Of a stretch of DNA of 64,000 bases, positions 24,801 through 36,775 are shown one piece after another. Position numbers and translations under genes: made by a program. The DNA is taken from NCBI GenBank assembly GCA_004352715.1, contig SCFE01000004.1, forward strand, positions 3,048,632 to 3,112,631. Reading direction: 5' to 3'. A model generated the notes under the pieces. The model worked only from the letters and a program-made list of their open reading frames with translations. It ran no database searches and was not told the DNA's origin. The DNA is from Hofstenia miamia (taxonomy: Eukaryota > Xenacoelomorpha > Acoela). Position 1 is the first letter of the stretch; each line of letters begins with the position of its first letter.

Positions 24801-26002
24801 TGCACTTTTTCGATGAAATTCTTAGTTCTGCTCCATTCGCTATCTATTTGTTCATAATGATGCAGCTTGCGACAGAAGTTAGTGAGGAAGGCAGCGAAGG
24901 GATTGCATTTGGTAATTATTCTATAGTATTTTATTCAATTCTTTTTAAATTATATGTAATGATCTACCAGTAGAATAACTTATTAATAAGATGTATTTGG
25001 TGTCAAATCAAAATCATAACTTGTACAAGTTTTTAATTTACAAGTGAATATATGCTAAAAAATATGTTTGTCATTATATAAATGACATAATACTCTTAAT
25101 AGAAGTAACTTTATTCCAACTTTAAATGACTTGGGAAAATAGTTTCAGAAATTGTTCGGACTTAACCAGTAATTTAACCTTAAATAACTCAGCAACTTGT
25201 CACAATCTAAAACAGGGCTAAGAACACAGGCTTTGCACATGGTGTGTGTGAAAGATACTTGGGCGACCCATCTGCAGGAAAATTATTGAGGTTGGTTTGA
25301 ACGTTTTTAAAAAAATCGAATTCTTTATTAATATTTAAATTTTCACGCATTTCAGCCCAGGAATAATTTTCAGCGCAACTTTTTACCATAAGAGGGTATC
25401 ATATTTACCTATAAATGTGTTTATATACAAAAATATCTAAATGTTTTAGTAGACTGGAAGAAAATTGTCATTAATTTTTAAATTTATCATGGTAACAATT
25501 GTTTAGAAATAAAATAAATTGTGTACTCTAAACTAGAAGTTGAGAAATCCAGTTATGATAGTAATGTAAATGATGCATATTGTTAATAAAATATATCTGT
25601 TAATGGGAATTCAACTATTTAGGGCTTATGATGACACTATGGGGATTCGGTTCTCCTTTAGCAAACACTTTATCAAATTTAATATGTGGACCATTTAATG
25701 TTGTGAATGATGAACGATATGCTCGAGACTCTATGGAAGACAGATTGATGGTCTTTTATTCAACTATAATACCCTTTTGTATTAACTGCTCTGCGCTTAT
25801 TTTGGTACATACGATTCTGCCCAAACAGAAGGCACATGTTCAAGAAATTAAAAAGAAGGGTAAGCGATACCCTAAGGTCCGAGCAGTCTTTGTGTGTTTT
25901 TTGGTATTGTCTTTAGTAATATCATCTGGCGTAAATATTTTGGCAACTATTAGACAAACTTCATGTTTGCAAATTGCTGGCGGAAGCGGATGCAAATCTT
26001 AA
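21897..26002 (+). CDS. Folate-biopterin transporter (FBT/BT1) family membrane protein, five exons, N-terminus missing
   Basis: Exons 21897-22163, 22382-22613, 23800-23942, 24458-24911 and 25623-26002 join with consistent phases (0, 1, 0, 1) at GT-AG sites and encode 491 residues plus a stop. Key blocks are WAMKIFWAFLSDGCSIFGKY (residues 39-58), DVASDALAVEYGRRE (125-139), NSAEYGGRF after a Gly-rich helix, FDVIRNQY in exon 4 and ILPKQKAHVQEIKKKG near the end. Hydrophobic stretches alternate with short polar loops as in a 12-helix major-facilitator protein. Known relatives (PF03092 family) import folates or pterins in Leishmania and chloroplasts, and the closest pattern I recall is the oomycete subgroup. 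The substrate here is unknown. Exon 1 here starts after TTTGTTTAG, so upstream exons exist. Intron 2 carries a repeat remnant. Confidence 0.85.
22850..23130 (-). mobile_element. C-terminal remnant of an unnamed repeat-encoded protein, in an intron
   Basis: On the minus strand this part of FBT intron 2 encodes KCHGRWDCATMVNYCWYLKQ followed by SRKSRKRQF. I recall this as the end of a protein family present in many copies in invertebrate genomes, where an FHQD motif precedes a QG.W...ML.DYCW.LKRD ending. A longer decayed copy lies at 52200-53420 in this window. This piece has lost the FHQD part and has frame breaks upstream. It is a dead insertion. Confidence 0.5.
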
Positions 26003-26067
26003 GCACATACGTTATCGACGACAACGGTTTTATTGATATTGTCAACAGTTATTTTGAATATTATCTA

Positions 26068-26073
26068 AATAAA
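26068..26073 (+). terminator. Polyadenylation signal of the FBT-family gene
   Basis: AATAAA 66 bases after the stop codon at 26000-26002, a normal position for 3' end formation. Confidence 0.6.
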
Positions 26074-26132
26074 ATTTGAAATATTTTGAGTGAAGTTGTT
26101 TATGCAGGAATCACGTGCGAATTTTGATGTCT

Positions 26133-26154
26133 TAATAATAATAATAATAATAAT
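26133..26154. repeat. (TAA)n microsatellite
   Basis: Seven TAA units just beyond the transporter gene. Confidence 0.85.
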
Positions 26155-28188
26155 CACAGATTATATTTATACAAAGATACATAATGAGTAAAAAATAGAA
26201 GCATTATTTTACAAACATGTCAAATAATTTTGATACTGCACAAAAAAAGCCTGCTCCAAAATGGAAGAATTTATGTTTATTTCACCTGTGAAATGAAACA
26301 TCGGTTAGCGTGCTTGCTCGAAGGTATGGGCCTTGATTTCTAAATGTGACTGATTGTGGAATTCAATCACTTTGGCCTGATAAGAAGAACTTGGCTATAT
26401 TTCGCAAATGAGCCCAATTTTAAATACATTTGTATAATCTCTAATAATCTTAATTTATTAAAATTAATTAAGTGCATAAACAATAACTATAACCACCTGA
26501 AATGCTTGCATACAGTTTTAATTCTATAAATGCCACTAAAATTCGATGTAACAAAGTAAAATCTTTACCAACTATTAATGAGTAGTTTAGGAATGAATTT
26601 TATCTACCCCTCTTCCGGTTCACTGAACTATATGTGTAGGCATATGAACCAACACTAGAAATACTTTTTTCATATTCGAATTTGAAATTAAACGCATAGA
26701 AAGTTTGTCTCGGAATATTAAGCCGATAAACTACATAAATATAACTGCCATTCTTTCAAAAGTATTCGTTTGCTAGAAAATAAACAATTCATGAAGAGGC
26801 CTGTTGTTCTTTTCGATGAAGTGACATTAATTTTTTTAAATTTAGACCTCGATATTTGTATTTTCACTTTAATATATTTCAGCAGTCTCTACAAGAGACC
26901 ATCATCAATATTTTTGATTTCCAGTTTTCAATAAAGTATTACAAACAAATTAAGTGCTTCAAAAATATGTGCAATAAGTGTATTTTGGAGTAAATCAACT
27001 ACAGTTATTCTACTCTTTTTTTAATAGTTAAAAAGTAGATACAAGTCGAGGATTTTGTCATCTCCTGTTTTTTTAAGCCAATTATTTAATAGTAGTGACT
27101 TTAACTTGAAAAGCAAGTAAGTTTAATAGCCATCTTTATTGACATATCAAGAAATTAATTTCGTGGCGAAATAAAGCAATTACAATTATTGATTGCTGAT
27201 ATAGTTTATTATCACTGTCATGTAAATCATTTAAACGATTTTTCTGATTACTGATAAAGTCAAATTTTGTCTTTTGCAAATAAATTAAACTTCTCTTAAA
27301 AAAATAGGTTATAATGAGAATTTTACAAAATTTAATTGCAATTTTCTTACATATTCAGCATATTAACAGTTTTTTAATGCTTATTATTAGAGAAAAATTC
27401 ATGTTGCATGGTTGTTCTCTGCTAATAGGCAACAATTTTACAAGTACTTGATTTTTGAAGGATTCATGAAAGCGATCAGTTGAAGGGTCGAAGTTAATCT
27501 AGTTGTTGGGTAACCAACACACTAGCAGCTGCATCAAAATGCATGCTGATAGCCCCCAAACGTATTTAGTTACCATGAATATAAATGCGAATAAACTGTC
27601 TAATTCGTAAAGACTCATGGACACAATAGTAAAATTTCATCTTCGAGTTTTGTCATATTGTATCAAATTTAAATCGCTCAAAATACATCAAGAATCTATG
27701 ATACTAAGCACTGCAAAAGAACAGGATAAATATGAGACGAAAATTTTGGGATAAATATATTTGACATTGGAGCTATGCATGTACCTCAAAAGTTTACTTC
27801 ATGTTACTCATCTTTGCACCATAGTTAGTTTATATATGCTCATAGGAAATGTTTGTTACCTTTATCAATATACCTATATATAAGGAAACTGGAAAAACAG
27901 ACATTCTGCATTTTCAATTGGTACAGCTTCTATTGAGAGCTGGTTTTGGAAAACGAATCAGATTTTGAATAAAATTTACAACCAATTCAATTTAGGAAAA
28001 GATAATTATTTGGAAGAATTGCTTAACTTATACTGCGGGGAAGAAAATAAATATATTTATATGATTAAATTCGACCTTCTCTTGAGGGAAGAAATGATAC
28101 CTAAACAGTTATTTTCGATCACATTTTAAACTAATGGTGAAAATACCTATTAGTTGTCAATCTTACAAATAACTTAAAAAAACTAGTC
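26155..28188. other. Intergenic AT-rich DNA, nothing recognised
   Basis: About 2 kb between the convergent FBT-family and bHLH genes, with no frame or repeat that I can support. Confidence 0.45.
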
Positions 28189-28461
28189 CTAATACGAATG
28201 GTCTGCGAGCACATATTCTGAATAATGACTGCAGGAGTCATCGGAAAAATAGCCAAAATTTGCAAGCATCCAATCTAAAAATCTGATGTAACCCGCAGCT
28301 AGCTTGAGAATATCCACCTTGCTTAATTTCTTCTCTGTTGGAAGCGTGGGGATTTGTTTGCGCAATGTTTCGAAAGCCTGATTGATGGCATGCATTCGTT
28401 TCCTTTCTCTAATATTTGCTGCTTGTCGCTGGGTTTTCGCTACTGAATTTTTTGATTCCAT
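28189..28461 (-). CDS. bHLH transcription factor, PTF1A/Fer-like
   Basis: The frame gives 90 residues from the ATG at 28461 to the stop at 28189. Residues about 10-66 form a full bHLH domain. The basic region is [13 protein letters not shown], helix 1 [15 protein letters not shown], the loop [10 protein letters not shown], and helix 2 [18 protein letters not shown]. The R-E-R basic residues that contact the E-box are present. The 'IPTLP.EK.LSKVD.L.LA..YI.FL' signature is that of the PTF1A (p48)/Fer1 group of neural and endodermal fate regulators. The protein is much shorter than typical PTF1A. The frame stays open upstream to an ATG at 28518, and acceptor-like TTTTTAG and TTTTTACAG sites precede it, so an upstream exon is possible. 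Confidence 0.85.
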   Translation of the reverse strand: MESKNSVAKTQRQAANIRERKRMHAINQAFETLRKQIPTLPTEKKLSKVDILKLAAGYIRFLDWMLANFGYFSDDSCSHYSEYVLADHSY

Positions 28462-28518
28462 CTGTAAAAATTGTGCTGAATTGTTCAATGTTCCTAAAAA
28501 TAAAAGATTTAGGCCCAT

Positions 28519-29010
28519 ATTGACGAAAAGTCACTAGCTGCAAGTAAATACTAACCTAGTAAATTATTAGCAATTCTTATTCGCAAAAAGTAACAAGCAA
28601 ATACTATCATAGTACTTACTAGGCTAGTATTTACTATCTAGTCTAGACAAAATTAATTACAACTTTTACGCGTTTTTTAAGACAAATCATGTTAACTAAG
28701 CATTAATTATTATAAATTTTTAATCAAAAGTATTTAATTTTCTATTGTGAAAATAAAAAAAATGTGGTAGAACTAAATAGTGAACAAATAGTTTTTGCAG
28801 AATTTTTAGCTGAGTAATATATGTAACTTGTTCTGGTCGAACATGCCGTACTTCAATTGGCACTTGCTAATGCGCTTATTAGATCAGAATCAGCTACTAC
28901 TTGTCATTTTAAGTTGAATAATATTTTTGCTAATATCTCAATTTGTGGTAATAGTAAAAGTAAATATATAACTAGTATTTGAAATTAACCAGTATATCCA
29001 TATTTAAAAA

Positions 29011-29011
<1 letters not shown>
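28519..29011. other. Upstream flank of the bHLH gene
   Basis: AT-rich DNA that may hold a promoter or 5' exon. CTAGTATTTACTA-like strings recur at 28541-28640. No exon could be supported. Confidence 0.35.

Positions 29012-29046
<35 letters not shown>
29012..29046. repeat. (TA)n microsatellite
   Basis: Uninterrupted TA tract. A single unknown base follows at 29068. Confidence 0.9.
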
Positions 29047-29050
<4 letters not shown>

Positions 29051-30887
29051 AAATGTTTTTAAAAGTANGATTTAAAGAGAAACTATGGGACTGTAGTCCC
29101 CCATTAGGAAGCAAAATGTAGTGCAGATTTTAGGTTAATTTGTGCAATCTTAGTAAAAAATATTGAAAAATTCCAAATGTGTGCCAAATTTTTGCATTCC
29201 ATTTGCAAATCAATCCAAAGGTTTGTCTATTCTTGGAAAAAATATTTGGCAAAATTTTCAAATAACTTGCAAGGATTCGGCAAATATTTGTCAATTTTTT
29301 TTAATAATCTAAAAAAGCAGTGTTCATAAATCTGTGTGCAGTTAGTAAATAGAACCAATACTGTTTCAGTGAAGTTGCTAATTAAAACACATGTTTGTTG
29401 AAGGATGTAGACAAGGGGGGGCTTCTCACCTCACTTTTCTCGAAAAACTCGCAGTTCTATTACTAGAAAGTACAAATCCTTGTTATAAAATTAAAAAATT
29501 CCTCATTCTATAAAAATTACTGAATAGGTCCCCTACTTATGAAAGCTAAACAAATATCCTAGAAAAACCATAAATCTTTATCTATGAGCAATTTTAGTCG
29601 CTCCAGATGTTTGTAGCTGGCTACGTCTCTATTTTTGCTTTCTATCAGCACCTGATAAAGTCAACACAATTTGGATATTTCTCAAATATTATATCATATA
29701 CAATCAAGGTTTTCAATGTAACTGGCACTTTGTATCAAATATCATAGCTGCACAATGGTCAGTTTAAAACTGTTAAGTACATTAATGACACCGCATTTCT
29801 GATGTTCTGTATAACCGAGGCATTTGTTAGAGGCCCTGATGTATCATCAACATTCAATCCTGCTATACTTCAACAGCAATGACGCATCATCCAATCACCA
29901 TGGCATGGGTTGGCTTAGTCATTATTGTTGTTATTCTTTGATATTTCTTAAGAAGTGTGTTAAAATGAGCAAGTACAAGTATATCAGAATTCTGAATGTT
30001 TTAAAAAGCTATAAATTTTCTATTTCGGATTCTCAAACCTGGCGGATCTAGTCGAAGGGACTTCTGAAGTCCATCCCCATCTGCAAATTTATCTTCAACA
30101 TACTAAAATTGCTATTTCAAATATTTCAAGTAATGTTCGAAATGTATTCACAATAGTGTTGATTTTAATAATTTTTTAAAACTTTAGTATTTTCTTACCA
30201 AATTTTTAAGAAATTCTGAAATTATTATCACTATTTTACATTAATTGTTCAGTTTTTGTTGTACAAAATAAATACCCATTCTATATAAAAACCACATTAG
30301 GGATTCATCAACTCTCTCATTTTAGTGTTTTGTTTCGATCCTTAGTAACAAAAATGCAACTTCATTCCGAGAAAGAACTTTAATAGTTAGCTAAGATCAT
30401 TCAATATTCAAATTCTGATTTGCTAAGAATCATGAGGTTTAAAATTATTAATGAGATACAACCAGTTCTCGGAACTTTTGTCTATCCTCGAATGATTTGA
30501 AATTATAACGACTAAATCTTACAGAAAAAATTAAAACTAAGATTGACCAACCACCAATGCAAATTAAAAATAATTCAGTAAAATTCATGTCTGTGTATTA
30601 AAGTCTTTTTCTCTCCCCATATTTCACACAGCAATGATGGTGGTATAGTCAATCGTTAAACTGATCCCGATACCAGATCTACAAGATTGGTGGCGATATC
30701 GAGAACCAAAAAGACAAAATGAGACAGAATCTCCCTTCAATATTCTCTTTTGTTAATAATGCATAATTTTTGCACATTTAAGTTTAGTACGGGATCAGAA
30801 ATAGATGTATCTATAAATATAAAATATGATATATTAAAAAATTAAGGTATTTCTAAGCGCTTTCGAAGAAATTCAAACTCAATAATA

Positions 30888-30890
<3 letters not shown>
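29047..30890. other. Intergenic, nothing recognised
   Basis: AT-rich DNA with no supported gene. Confidence 0.45.

Positions 30891-30924
<34 letters not shown>
30891..30924. repeat. (TA)n microsatellite
   Basis: TA tract immediately left of a mariner-type remnant, which may have used a TA in it as target. Confidence 0.9.
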
Positions 30925-30930
<6 letters not shown>

Positions 30931-31275
30931 CAGTCTGTTCCATAAGTCCATACGTTCCAAATTACTACTGCATTTAAGCAATAATACAAACATTGAGTTC
31001 CTGAAAAATGACTTCATTGCTGAGTTGCGACATAGAGGAATCTATGAACGATCTCATCTGCAACAGGGCGGCGCCCCACCCCACACTGCCCACATCACCC
31101 GACAATTTCCCCAACCGGTGGGTAGGGAAGTTCGAGTCCATCCCATGGCCTGCTTGGTCATCGGATTTAACGTCATGTGATAACGCTCTTTGGGGCATCA
31201 TAAAGAAAAGTGTACTGGCTGAAAAAGCAAGATCAGCTCAGGATCTGAAACAGGCANATGAGGCCTGCTGCTGAA
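30931..31275 (+). mobile_element. Mariner-type transposon remnant
   Basis: It starts with CAGTCTGTTCCATAAGTCC beside the TA tract, the form of a mariner inverted-repeat end. The frame at about 31050-31260 encodes FPNRWVGKFESIPWPAWSSD, then LTSCDNALWGIIKKSV. Just upstream, in another frame, is GGAPPHTAHITRQFP. This is the second-Asp to third-Asp part of a mariner/IS630 DDE transposase (DGAPPHTA... and WPARSPDLT.CD..LWG). Most of the element is deleted, and no right inverted repeat was found. A single N lies at 31257. Confidence 0.65.
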
Positions 31276-31589
31276 AACTGCAATTTTTAAGAATGTGTAA
31301 AGACCTATTCAATATTATTGCAATATATAACGCATGAGTTATTGTAAATAACAGTATTCTCAGATGGAAAAATAATTTTAAAAGGAAACTAAAAAATAAT
31401 TAATTAAACCTTATAAGTATGAATGTGTTTGCGCATAGCTATTCCGATTTAAATAGAATTAAGTTTAGTAAATGTTCAAAAATTCTGACAAAAAAAGAGG
31501 AAAAGACCAGTGTTATTGCTTAAGCCTTAAAGCATTAATAGATTAATATATGTCTGTCACCAATACAATGCTTGTAGTTAGTCTTTCTT

Positions 31590-33075
31590 GGAAAAATGTA
31601 TTCGGCCAGTTCAGACCAAATCAGAGAATTTGGAAAAAAAATTTCATTGATTGAGCTTTTTTCAGTCTATTTATATTGAAAATGTCTAATAACGGTCTTT
31701 CTTCTCCATATATGATACCTGGTTATGTACCTCTTGCCATCAGCGATTTGATTATCTCCAAACATTTGGAGGGGATGAGTCAACGTAATGTAGCCCGACT
31801 TGTAAAGCGACCTCGAAGGATATCATCAGACGTTTCACTTTTGAAAACATCATTGCCCCAAGCCAAAATACGGAAGACCAAAGAAGACCTCCAAAACCTC
31901 CCAATCAGTTCTTGTGTGCCTTTCAAAGTGAAATCCCTTTAAGACTTCAGAGGAACTTCGCAAGGAATGGGCTGATGGTCACCTCGTGATAGCACGAACT
32001 GTGCGAAACATCCTGAAGAAGTACTCAATTGGGACTGTCGTGGCACCCAGAAAGCCATTCTTAACCTCAAAGCAAAGATTACGCAAATTTTTGAGCTATA
32101 TTCATCAAAAGAAAGGTTGATAAAGAGACCAACTGGGCAGAAGTTCAGATTCTTGCCTCAATTTACTCGGGGGACCATGAAGTACAGTGGGAAGTCTGTA
32201 ATGGTATGGGGTNAAGTTCAGATTCTTGCCTCAATTTACTCGGGACCATGAATTATGGTGGGAAGTCTGTAATGGTATGCGGTGCAATATGGAAATGTAG
32301 CTTTCGCAAGATTGTTCACTTCACTTGTACTTTCCTAAGTTCTTAATATACTCGGATTCTAGAAAAGGAACTCTTGCCACTTATTATATATTAGCAGGAT
32401 GGTGCTCCATGTCATACCTCAAAAAAATGACAAATTTCCTCCACAATACAGCATACTCTTCACACTGAAAATGAGCTGTGGACCGCAATAAAGAAAGAAT
32501 TTTATGCANGAAAAAAACTCTTGCCAATCTTTACAGGTGATTCAATATATCAGCACGATGGGGCTCCATGTCATACCTCAAAAGAAATGAAAAACTTCTT
32601 CCACAATAATGGGGTATCCTTGTTGACTGGGCTGGAAAATCTCCAGACCTTAACATTATCGAAAATATGTGGAAAGAGGTCAAATATCGAATTGGACAGC
32701 ATACTCTTCACACTGAAGACGAGCTGTGGACCGCAATAAAGAAAGAATTTTATGCAATTCCCAACAGCTTTATNTCGCTTTGAAGATGTTATTCGCTCAA
32801 ACGAACACCCTATAAAATATTAGAAAAGAGAATTTTGTTGCTAAGTGCTTATAATACATTAATTATTAATNTTCACACTGAAGACGAGCTGTGGACCGCA
32901 ATAAAGAAAGAATTTTATGCAATTCCCAACAGCTTTATTGAAATACTTTCTGCTTGAATCCCTGATCGCCTTGAAGCTGTTATTCGCTCAAATGGACATC
33001 CTACAAAACTTTTTTTTCGGATTTGCTCATTTGTTAAAATTTTTTCAAGGGGCCGAATACACTTTTGCAAAACAA
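31590..33075 (+). mobile_element. Tc1-like transposon, degenerate, with local duplications
   Basis: The ends GAAAAATGTATTCGGCC (31591-31607) and GGCCGAATACACTTTTGC (33051-33068) are near inverted repeats. Between them, on the plus strand, lie a helix-turn-helix start (ISDLIISKHLEGMSQRNVAR), the pieces RTVRNILKKYSIGTVVAPRK and TSKQRLRKFLSYIHQKK, the second-Asp block QHDGAPCHTSKEMKNFF and the third block GKSPDLNIIENMWKEVKYRI across a frameshift. Segments are repeated inside: 32141-32211 with 32213-32281, and the CTGTGGACCGCAATAAAG segment at about 32475, 32707 and 32889. Single Ns sit at these joins (32212, 32509, 32774 and 32871). Confidence 0.7.
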
Positions 33076-33410
33076 GTTTTCTAATTTTGATTAAAAATTA
33101 ATAGCCAATTGTTATTCTACATATATTATGGTATTAGGCATACAGATTTTCCTTTCTCAATCAAAGTAACACTTAGTTATAATCTTAGGCACACTATCCA
33201 ATGAATATTTATTATTTATTCAAAATAGCATATTTCCAGTACTGTACGTATTTGACATTTAGAACAAATTACTCGTGGCGCTGTGTAATAATCTAATTGG
33301 CTAGAGGCACAAAGCAACTGGCTTCATCGCATGCAGTAACATTCAGCAAATGAACAAGCGAAATTGTATTTCTGCTGTAAAATATTAAAGCGGAATTGAG
33401 GTACAACAAA

Positions 33411-33590
33411 GGGGGTCCACACCGTTAGTCTTTTGACTAGTCAAAAAACTTTTTTGACTATAGTCAAAAGACTAATCGTGTGGCACCCCCAAAAAGTGAC
33501 TTTTGCTCTTTACGATTAGTCAAATTTTGAAATAGAAATTGTTCATTTTAAAAATGACTACTAGTCTTTTGCCTAACCGTGTGGCACCCC
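33411..33590. mobile_element. Small foldback element (MITE-like)
   Basis: The left end GGGGGTCCACACCGTTAGTC is the inverse of the right end GCCTAACCGTGTGGCACCCC (33571-33590). An internal inverse copy (GACTAATCGTGTGGCACCCC, ending near 33490) makes the first 80 bases a palindrome around TAGTCAAAAAACTTTTTTGA. No coding capacity. It looks like one unit inside another, or an incomplete tandem. Confidence 0.7.
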
Positions 33591-34184
33591 AAATAGTACA
33601 CTTTTTGTAATTTTATAAGAAAATCAGAATCTTTATTTCATTCAACTTTCAAGCTTAATTACCATTAATAAATACACAATATAATAAAGGGCGGTGATTT
33701 TCATAGTCTTGTTTAGCACGCATATAACTTTTTGTTACAATAAAGTAAAATTCAGCAAAAGAGGTCTATATAAAAAAATCAAAGAAATACAGAGTAAACA
33801 AAGTTACCAAAATAAATATAATTGTTGGTTAAGTAATTTCTAATGTTGCGGGCTTATATTTAAGCATTTATTGCACAAGGTTGGATACAATCTTGGTCTT
33901 AGATTACCCAGGATTGAAAGTTAATCTGGGGATTCATCCTGAGGCAAAGCCCAATTCTACGATTTAGCCCAAATCTAATCCAAAGACCAAAAGCTGTATG
34001 TTCAACATATAATATTATATATGTATACGTCAAAACCCTGGCTAAGTATATTGCATATATATATATATAGACTTCTATATCCATAGAAATACACAATACA
34101 AATAAAATTTACCGGCAGAAAACTCTGAGCATCTTTGATAGTCCGATGTGCCTAGAAATTCGAGGCGATAGCTTTGATGTAAAA

Positions 34185-34186
<2 letters not shown>
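33591..34186. other. Intergenic, nothing recognised
   Basis: AT-rich DNA with no supported feature. Confidence 0.45.
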
Positions 34187-34218
<32 letters not shown>

Positions 34219-34243
34219 TGTATATATATATATATGTGTGTGT
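34187..34243. repeat. (TA)n/(TG)n microsatellite
   Basis: Two TA tracts separated by CTG, then a short TG run. Confidence 0.9.
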
Positions 34244-35284
34244 AATATCCAAGTGCTAGAAAATTTTAATATTGAAATTCTGAGATTGAAGTTTACCTAA
34301 TAAAACAAATGGAATCTAGAAATTGTATCTGTATGTAGCTGTGTATATCACCTGTTTGTGCATATAGTAAAGCTTTTTGTCGTCAAATCTATTATACAAG
34401 GAATGCAATGACTTTGTTTCTAAGTGTCCTTCCCTGTCGAGTAGAGCCACATGATATCACATTTGCAATAACCCAAATATTCACAAAATTTAGAAGTTGC
34501 TCAGTGAAATTCCTAGAGTTTCTTATGAAGATCCCTTACGAGTTTGGTAGGATGTATGTCCAACATCCAAATTCCAACTTAGTTAAGAATCTGTAATCTA
34601 TTATGCGATTGAACAATAAAGTACTTACCGTCATTACTAAATAAGAAATTGTGTTTAATGAGAACCAAAGGCAATGTTTTTAGATTGCTTACGCGAGACT
34701 TTGAAGATTATCTCATGTTTATACTTGAATTTCCTAAAAGTTCTTAAATATTTCTATTTCGACGAATACAATAACAGACCAGATAAAATCAGCTAAAACC
34801 TATGTAGATGATTCATGCTCAACTCTAAATAAAGTAATAAGTAAATGCATGGACGCCTAAATACATTTAGGAGTCCATGGTAAATGCCTCTCTCAACTAA
34901 ACGTAGTTGAATTTAGACGTAGTATTTCAATAAATATAGGTTCGCATAGACACGATTTAATGTATGAACGTTTTGGATTTGATATTTAGTAAAATAAGTA
35001 AAAAAAAATTCGTATTGATTTGAAGGAATGTACACTTGTTATTTATTTAATATGCTGTCACAAATGGTATCATAGATACAAATCGAGGACTACCGATATT
35101 ATAAATTACTAGCATGAGCTTCAATTGCTGTAATGGATTGGGGACCAAACAGAAATAATGTATCTATGCTGTTTGTGAATTGTGTTAATTTTTTGGATTT
35201 CAGTATAAATCATGTACGTGTTAGTAAGATATTTATCAATTTTTACATTTTAATACATTTTATGTGTGTTTCTTTATATATATG
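34244..35284. other. Intergenic, nothing recognised
   Basis: AT-rich DNA. A 62-codon open stretch at 34408-34596 has no recognisable motif. Confidence 0.45.
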
Positions 35285-36775
35285 CAGTTCTGCTCAAAAG
35301 TATTGCAACACCTGATCAATGTCAATTAACCAAGCGCATACAGAAAAGAGCCAGCAGCTTGAATATTTAAAATAAACAAATTAAAATTTTCTGAAAATGA
35401 TGCTGCTATAGTTGTTCAAAGTGAAAATCTATTCAAATTAAGCCTTACTAAGGGTTTTGATGTAGGTTTTTGGGTTTTTGAAGTATTGCAACACTATATG
35501 TCATATTCATCTATTTGATCTTTACAGATGCATTTTCATTCTATTCAGTCTAAAACCTACAGAAAGTTTACTTTCAACCTTACATTGCGCCTAAATATCT
35601 AATACATACTTGATTGCAGTCACCAGATTATCATTTATAAGCACTTTACAAGGCATGGACATCAGGAAAACTTCAACTCTTGTAGAAAGCTCAGCATAAC
35701 AATCAGTGGGATTATTAAACATTTAGAATTTGAATTCAATATCACGGTTATGCAAAAATGTTGTTGTCTTTAAAAAAGAACAGATTGTGCCAAATTGATT
35801 CTCACAAAGATGTCAAAAGCAAATGTGAAGTAAAACGCTGTCCACCCTTGTCAAGCCTGTGCACAAGGAAACTCCGTCAGTGCAGCCACTGTAAATCGTA
35901 TTCTTAGCAAATGAAAAATTACTGACAGAATTGCTGTGAAGAGACCAAAGCAAACTGATAAATATTAGTTTAATCAGCTTTGTTAGTACCAAAATCAAAA
36001 AGAACAATAGAACATTAGAAACAGAGCAAATTGTTTTCAGGTGATGAAACTAAATACAACTACACATTCCCCCAAAACAAGTTTGTGAGATTTCCACAAT
36101 GCAAAGCACATTACTTTCAGCTAAAATATACTGTGAGAAAAAATTATTATTTCATTTGAATTTAGGCCTTCTCTATAATGTTATATAGAAGACCTTGAGT
36201 GGACTCAACTTTAAATAGGAAAGAACATGCTAGCATCTTGTGAGAAAATTCTTTACCCAAACTTTCACACAAACAAAGAAATTTCTTATGGAAATGAAGC
36301 TATGTTGTGCTGCCAGAGTGGCCTGCACAGTCACCGAATTTAATCATTATGACCATATTGATACTCTTCTGAAGCAAGGTGTCAATGATCACCAATCTTT
36401 CACAAATTTGGGCATTTATAAAAGTACAAAATCCTTTTTGAATTAATTGTCAAACTGTACTGTTGTTTCCCATGACAACTGGATCCTATTATCTGGTCTA
36501 AGAGCTACTCAACTAAATACTGAATACTTTCATTTTAGTTATTTTTTGTGCATTATCAACCTAGTTAAGATTGTTTCCAAATTAGTTTTTTAACTACTAT
36601 TTTAACCCCATAAGCTTAAGTCTTCCAGTACTTTTGCGCAACATCAGATTCTCAAAGTGCTATGAATCTAGTAAATGTCCTTGTAATGATTAAAACAAAA
36701 TGCAAGTCAAATTGGGCGAAGTAATCATCTTTAATATACTTTATCATAGTTTTGCAATACTTTTGAGCAGAACTG
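35285..36775 (+). mobile_element. Tc1-like transposon with intact ends, dead transposase
   Basis: The left end CAGTTCTGCTCAAAAGTATT and the right end AATACTTTTGAGCAGAACTG are exact inverses and continue with few changes, which gives a 1491-bp element set in TATATA sequence on both sides. Inside, the transposase is badly decayed. A Tc1-like start (DIRKTSTLVESSA) is visible near 35655, and a LPEWPAQSPNLI block (third-acidic-residue region) near 36310-36350, with stops and frameshifts between. Confidence 0.8.

Noticed and set aside
25207-25389. 60-codon minus-strand frame in FBT intron 4
   Set aside because: No motif, and it is antisense within an intron.
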